A stretch of DNA of 64,000 bases from Massilia phosphatilytica (GTDB lineage: Bacteria > Pseudomonadota > Gammaproteobacteria > Burkholderiales > Burkholderiaceae_D). Every line of letters starts with the position of its first letter. The stretch's first letter is position 1. The notes beneath the pieces are model-generated. The model searched no databases and was not told the origin of the DNA. It saw only the letters and a list, made by a program, of their open reading frames with translations. The stretch lies in contig NZ_PUIP01000010.1 of assembly GCF_002968015.1 (NCBI RefSeq), forward strand, positions 62,001 to 126,000. The letters are read 5' to 3'. The position numbers and the translations under genes were made by a program. This document shows positions 60,577-64,000 of the stretch, in pieces.

Positions 60577-61862
60577 GGCTGGCTCCTCCGCGCCGGGTCG
60601 CCCGCGTCGAAGTAATAGCTGACGCGTTTGCGCGGACTGAGGTAGTTGTAGATGTCCTTGGGCACCTGGGACGGACGGATCGACTTCGCGATGTTCAGGT
60701 CCGGCTGCTGGTCGAGGTTGACCACGATCGCTTCCTCGCGCGGCACGCTGGCCTCGTAGATCATGACCTGCGGCCTGGTCGGCTTGGCGGTGTTGACGTT
60801 GACGACCATGCCGACGACGCCGTTGGCCAGCTGGACGATCGTGCCCGGCGGGTACACGCCAAGGCAGCGGATGAACACCTGCAGCAGCTTGGGGTCGAAG
60901 CGGCTGCGCATCTTGGCGAACATCAGAGACAAGGCCTCGTGCGGCGTGAGCGAGTCGGCCGGATTGCGCGGGTTGCACAATTCGTCGTAATGGTTCGCGA
61001 TCGAGACGATCCGGGCGAGGATGTTGATCGCCTCCCCCTGCAGGTGACGCGGATAGCCGCTGCCGTCGAACATCTCGTGGTGGTCGCGGATGATGGCCAG
61101 CGCCGGTGCCGCGAGACCCAGCTTCTGGCCGATCTCGAAACCACCGTGGCTGTGCGTTTCGACCAGCGCCTGCTCCGCGTGGTTGTACGCATCGAGCTTG
61201 TTCAGCACCTTGTCCGGGATGTTCTTCGTCCCGACGTCGTGGAGCAGCGCGCCCATGCCCAGCACGCTCGCCACCTCGTGCGGCAGCTTGATGTCGCGCG
61301 CGATCATCATCGACAGCATCGTCACGTTGAGGGAGTGGACATAGATTTCCTCCCCGCCCAGCTTGTCGCCCATCAGGTTGATCGCCAGCTCGGGCGCGGA
61401 CAGGATCGAATCCGTGATCTGGCCAATCAGCTTGCCGGCCACGCGGACCGTCTCGGCCGGCTGGGAGAACAGGTTGCGGTCGATGTCGCGGATGGCGCGC
61501 GCCGTGTTCACGAACGCCTGCTCGATGCGCGCCGCGTTCTCGCGCTGTTCGCGGATGCGGTCCATCATTTCCCGTTTCGCCGCCATGACCGGCGACTCGG
61601 CACGCGCTTCAGGCGATACCGGGGCCTGCGGGGCCGGGTCGGGCTGGGCCGATGCCGGTGCGGACGTGGGCACCGGACCGTCGCTGAGCGCGGGGTCGAC
61701 GCGGACCGTGGCCAGGCCCAGGCCGCGCAGGATGCGGAGCTGGTCCTCGGTCTTGACCTTGAAATGGCTGAACGCGAACGGGTGCTGGAACCACTTCAGG
61801 TCCAGGTGGATGTACAGGCCGATCTGGACCTGGTCAATGGGAATGGTAAGCGTGTCGGCCAT
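60573..61862 (-). CDS. HD-GYP cyclic-di-GMP phosphodiesterase with DUF3391 domain
   Basis: A 429-residue protein. The N-terminal DUF3391 domain (about 1-120) precedes the HD-GYP domain (about 150-350): His208-Asp209 in LLHDVGTKNIPDK, HSHGGFEIGQ, and HHEMFDGSGYP with GYP at 269-271. The HD pair and the GYP signature are present, but Lys of the usual HDxGK is Thr here. It would degrade c-di-GMP to GMP. It overlaps the kinase gene downstream, suggesting a two-gene signalling unit with the kinase. Confidence 0.92.
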   Translation of the reverse strand: MADTLTIPIDQVQIGLYIHLDLKWFQHPFAFSHFKVKTEDQLRILRGLGLATVRVDPALSDGPVPTSAPASAQPDPAPQAPVSPEARAESPVMAAKREMMDRIREQRENAARIEQAFVNTARAIRDIDRNLFSQPAETVRVAGKLIGQITDSILSAPELAINLMGDKLGGEEIYVHSLNVTMLSMMIARDIKLPHEVASVLGMGALLHDVGTKNIPDKVLNKLDAYNHAEQALVETHSHGGFEIGQKLGLAAPALAIIRDHHEMFDGSGYPRHLQGEAINILARIVSIANHYDELCNPRNPADSLTPHEALSLMFAKMRSRFDPKLLQVFIRCLGVYPPGTIVQLANGVVGMVVNVNTAKPTRPQVMIYEASVPREEAIVVNLDQQPDLNIAKSIRPSQVPKDIYNYLSPRKRVSYYFDAGDPARRSQP

Positions 61863-61995
61863 GAATGCGCCTCGGAGCGTGGATACTGATAGGGAAAATC
61901 TTCCAGACCAAAAGTATCAACTTCCACGCATTTAGGTCAAGAAACATTTGTTTCCATGTGGAATTTATGACGCAGTCCCGGCGCCGCCGCCACAT

Positions 61996-63672
61996 TCAGG
62001 CGCCTGTCACCACCCGGTTGCGGCCATGCTGCTTGGCGCGGTACAGCGCCTTGTCCGCCGCCCAGAACAGCGCCTCGGCATCCTGGGCGTGCACGGGATA
62101 GGCCGCGACGCCGAACGACGCCGTCACCCGTTCCGGCCCCTCGCCTTGCGGGTGCGGCGTGATGGCGGCCAGCGCGATGCGGATCGCCTCCGCGCGCGTG
62201 CCCGCGTCCGCCGCCGTGCATTCAGGGAGCAAGAGTACCATCTCTTCGCCACCGTAGCGGCAGGCGATGTCCCCTTCGCGGATGCCCAGGCGGAGCTGCT
62301 GCGCGATGGTGCGCAGCACGGCGTCGCCGACGGCGTGGCCGTAGTCGTCGTTGACACGTTTGAAATGGTCGATATCGACCAGCACGAGGCTCACGGGCAC
62401 GTTCTTGCGGCGCGCCCGTGCCAGCTCGCGTTTCAGCGCGGCGTCGAAATGGCGCCGGTTGAACAGGCCCGTGAGCGGATCGAGCACCGATTGCCGGCGC
62501 AGCGATTCGCGCAGGCGTGCATTCCCCAGCGCCAGCGCGAGCTGCTCGGCGACCGTCACCGCGAGGCGCTCCTGTTCTTCATGGGCCGGCCCGGCGTCCA
62601 TGCCCTCGAGGTGCAGCATGCCGACCAGTTCATCGTGCGTGACGAGCGGGATGCACAGGCGTTCCGTGGTATCGAGCGCCGGCTTGCGGTAGTGGGCGCA
62701 CGGCAGGTCGTTCGATCCCGCCGTGCGGTAGCGCGCCCCGTGGCGCAGCGACCAGCACGACTCGATGTCGATCTCGGGCGGCTGGTCGGACGGCGTGCCC
62801 CATTGCGTGTGCCGGTCCAGCACGTGCTCGTCCTCGTCGCGCAACAGGAACAACGTGCCGGACACGCCGGGCAGGAGTTTCGGCAGCGAGCGCGCGATCA
62901 CGGGTGCGGCGTCGGGCACCGACGGCACGGCCTCCACGGCGCGCAGCAGTTCCGCGACCAGTTTCAGTTCGCGGTTGTGGCGCGTCGTCAGCGCGACGGC
63001 TTCCGCGAGCTGGCCGGTCTGCGTTTCCAGCTGCCCGGCGATGGCGCGGCGCGCGCGCAGCATGCGCATGGCAACCAGCAGCAGGACGCCCAGCGCGACG
63101 ATGTTGCAGGCGGTGGCCGCGACGCTGACGGTGAACGAGCGCGCGGAACGGGCCAGCAGGTCGGCCTGCAGCGCGTCGTGCCGCGCGCCGCTGCGCGCAT
63201 CTTCCGCCGCGACGATGCGGCGCAGGTCGTCCATGTACTGCTTGCCGCGCAGGGAGCTGACGACGCGCTCGGTCGCCTCGAATCCTTCACGGCGGCGGAG
63301 CAGGATGGTCTCGTCGAGTTCCGCCAGCTTCAGTTCCGCGAGGCGCGCGACGCGCCATACGGTGGTCCGCTCGGCATCCGTGCGCGCCTTCTCCTTGGCC
63401 TCGTGCAGCGCCCCGGGCAGCGTGCGCCGGACCTGTTCATACGGTTCGAGGAAGACGTCGTTGCCGGTGATGACGAAGCCGCGCTGCGCCGTCTCGGCGT
63501 CGCACATGGCGGTCAGGATGGCATCGAGGCGCTGGCGCGCGAGCAGTTCGGCGCGCGCTTGCGCCAGCAGCACATTGACGGAGCGGTTCAGCCAGAACGG
63601 CACCGCCGCGACCAGGACCATGACGATAAAGACGGCCAGGGCGACGAACTTCAGATGTCTTGCGCTGCGCAT
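61996..63672 (-). CDS. Membrane-bound CHASE3-GAF-GGDEF diguanylate cyclase
   Basis: A 558-residue protein. TM1 (about 8-28) and TM2 (about 188-208) enclose a periplasmic CHASE3 sensor (CDAETAQRGFVITGNDVFLEPY). A GAF-like domain (about 225-380) precedes the GGDEF domain with GGEEM at 474-478; RxxD at 465-468 (REGD) is an inhibitory site. Active Glu residues are present, so c-di-GMP synthesis is expected. It reads in the same direction as the HD-GYP gene after a 133-base gap, but is probably a separate transcript. Confidence 0.92.
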   Translation of the reverse strand: MRSARHLKFVALAVFIVMVLVAAVPFWLNRSVNVLLAQARAELLARQRLDAILTAMCDAETAQRGFVITGNDVFLEPYEQVRRTLPGALHEAKEKARTDAERTTVWRVARLAELKLAELDETILLRRREGFEATERVVSSLRGKQYMDDLRRIVAAEDARSGARHDALQADLLARSARSFTVSVAATACNIVALGVLLLVAMRMLRARRAIAGQLETQTGQLAEAVALTTRHNRELKLVAELLRAVEAVPSVPDAAPVIARSLPKLLPGVSGTLFLLRDEDEHVLDRHTQWGTPSDQPPEIDIESCWSLRHGARYRTAGSNDLPCAHYRKPALDTTERLCIPLVTHDELVGMLHLEGMDAGPAHEEQERLAVTVAEQLALALGNARLRESLRRQSVLDPLTGLFNRRHFDAALKRELARARRKNVPVSLVLVDIDHFKRVNDDYGHAVGDAVLRTIAQQLRLGIREGDIACRYGGEEMVLLLPECTAADAGTRAEAIRIALAAITPHPQGEGPERVTASFGVAAYPVHAQDAEALFWAADKALYRAKQHGRNRVVTGA

Positions 63673-63777
63673 GCGGGGGTAAACGGGACTCGGTTGCTAT
63701 AAGGCAAGGCAAAATAGCACAGTTTCCGCCGCGCACGGTTGAAATGGACGATTTCGCAGGCGCGGCATGCCTTTTGT

Positions 63778-64000
63778 TTACTCTTCGGCGACATAGCGGA
63801 ACGCCCCGGGCGGCAGCATCAGCACCGGCGCCGGCTTGCCGGCTTCGACGAGGACGATGTCCGCCGGCACGGCATCCTGCACGGCATCCACGCGCAACGC
63901 CTTGATGATGCGCCTGCCCTGCTTCGGCAGCAGCGCGGCCGGAACCGGATGCGGGCTGCGGCCCGCCAGTGTGCGCAGCCAGTCGGGACGTCCGTCGTGG
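63778..64000 (-). CDS. 3' end of an unrecognised gene, cut off at the window edge
   Basis: The last 73 residues of a minus-strand gene, ending in a TAA at 63778-63780 (tail PPGAFRYVAEE). The visible part (HDGRPDWLRTLAGRS, RRIIKALRVDAVQDAVPADI) has no motif that I can name. The frame is open to the window edge. Confidence 0.6.
   Translation of the reverse strand, partial: HDGRPDWLRTLAGRSPHPVPAALLPKQGRRIIKALRVDAVQDAVPADIVLVEAGKPAPVLMLPPGAFRYVAEE

Noticed and set aside
1..64000. CRISPR arrays, tRNA or rRNA genes, phage genes
   Set aside because: No regularly spaced repeats, no recognisable tRNA cloverleaf or rRNA segment, and no integrase, capsid or tail gene were seen.

Overview
The window is a 64 kb chromosomal piece from a GC-rich (about two-thirds G+C) Gram-negative beta-proteobacterium. 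It looks most like Massilia/Telluria or another Oxalobacteraceae (Burkholderiales). The reasons are the Burkholderiales-type porin ending in Phe, the ssuEADCB order, split transketolases, an aa3-type oxidase gene cluster with fused subunits, and many LysR/AraC/MocR regulators beside MFS pumps. This assignment is by gene style only; there is no rRNA, tRNA or CRISPR array in the window.

Layout. 1-3170: a cut-off amidohydrolase, an MFS transporter and an SDR reductase on the + strand. 3172-5085: a secreted GH2 glycosidase with a possible LacI-type operator. 5256-10094: a soluble PAS histidine kinase facing a minus-strand group (FAD-linked dehydrogenase, dienelactone-hydrolase-like protein, NTF2-like protein, isochorismatase-like hydrolase); a perfect 21-bp repeat brackets the hydrolase gene. 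10373-15677: an orphan gene and a type VI secretion remnant (tagF, tssM and a tssL lacking its cytoplasmic domain), flanked by AT-richer DNA. 15954-21063: a terminal-oxidase locus with a subunit I+III fusion, a subunit II-cytochrome c fusion and three more c-type cytochromes. 21055-24495: a MocR regulator divergent from OsmC and PaiB-like genes, then a DUF4142 protein. 24783-30898: SDR, LysR, two-part transketolase, MFS and porin, probably one catabolic unit. 30902-35723: Tat-exported phosphoesterase, S41 peptidase, CYTH-CHAD protein.

35925-37962: a host gene split by an insertion carrying a lone TnpB nuclease. 37984-42513: HMG-CoA lyase, CaiB-type CoA transferase, MFS and LysR, a plausible uptake-activation-cleavage route for a 3-hydroxy-3-methylglutarate-like acid. 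42536-44431: AraC regulator divergent from an SDR. 44439-51413: enoyl-CoA hydratase, then a TetR-fadE-fadB-fadA beta-oxidation operon closed by a clear intrinsic terminator. 51552-54250: Hsp15-like protein, cardiolipin synthase B with an EEP-family partner, and a small unknown protein. 54455-58776: complete ssuEADCB sulfonate-sulfur operon. 58900-63672: histidine kinase overlapping an HD-GYP gene, then a CHASE3-GGDEF diguanylate cyclase (cyclic-di-GMP signalling). 63778-64000: 3' end of an unrecognised gene.

The most unusual items are the truncated T6SS membrane-complex operon, the TnpB element with its disrupted host gene, the multi-cytochrome oxidase locus, the 21-bp repeat that appears to have rewritten the end of a dehydrogenase gene, and the putative HMG-type acid pathway. 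I found no single system that I can call undescribed with confidence.
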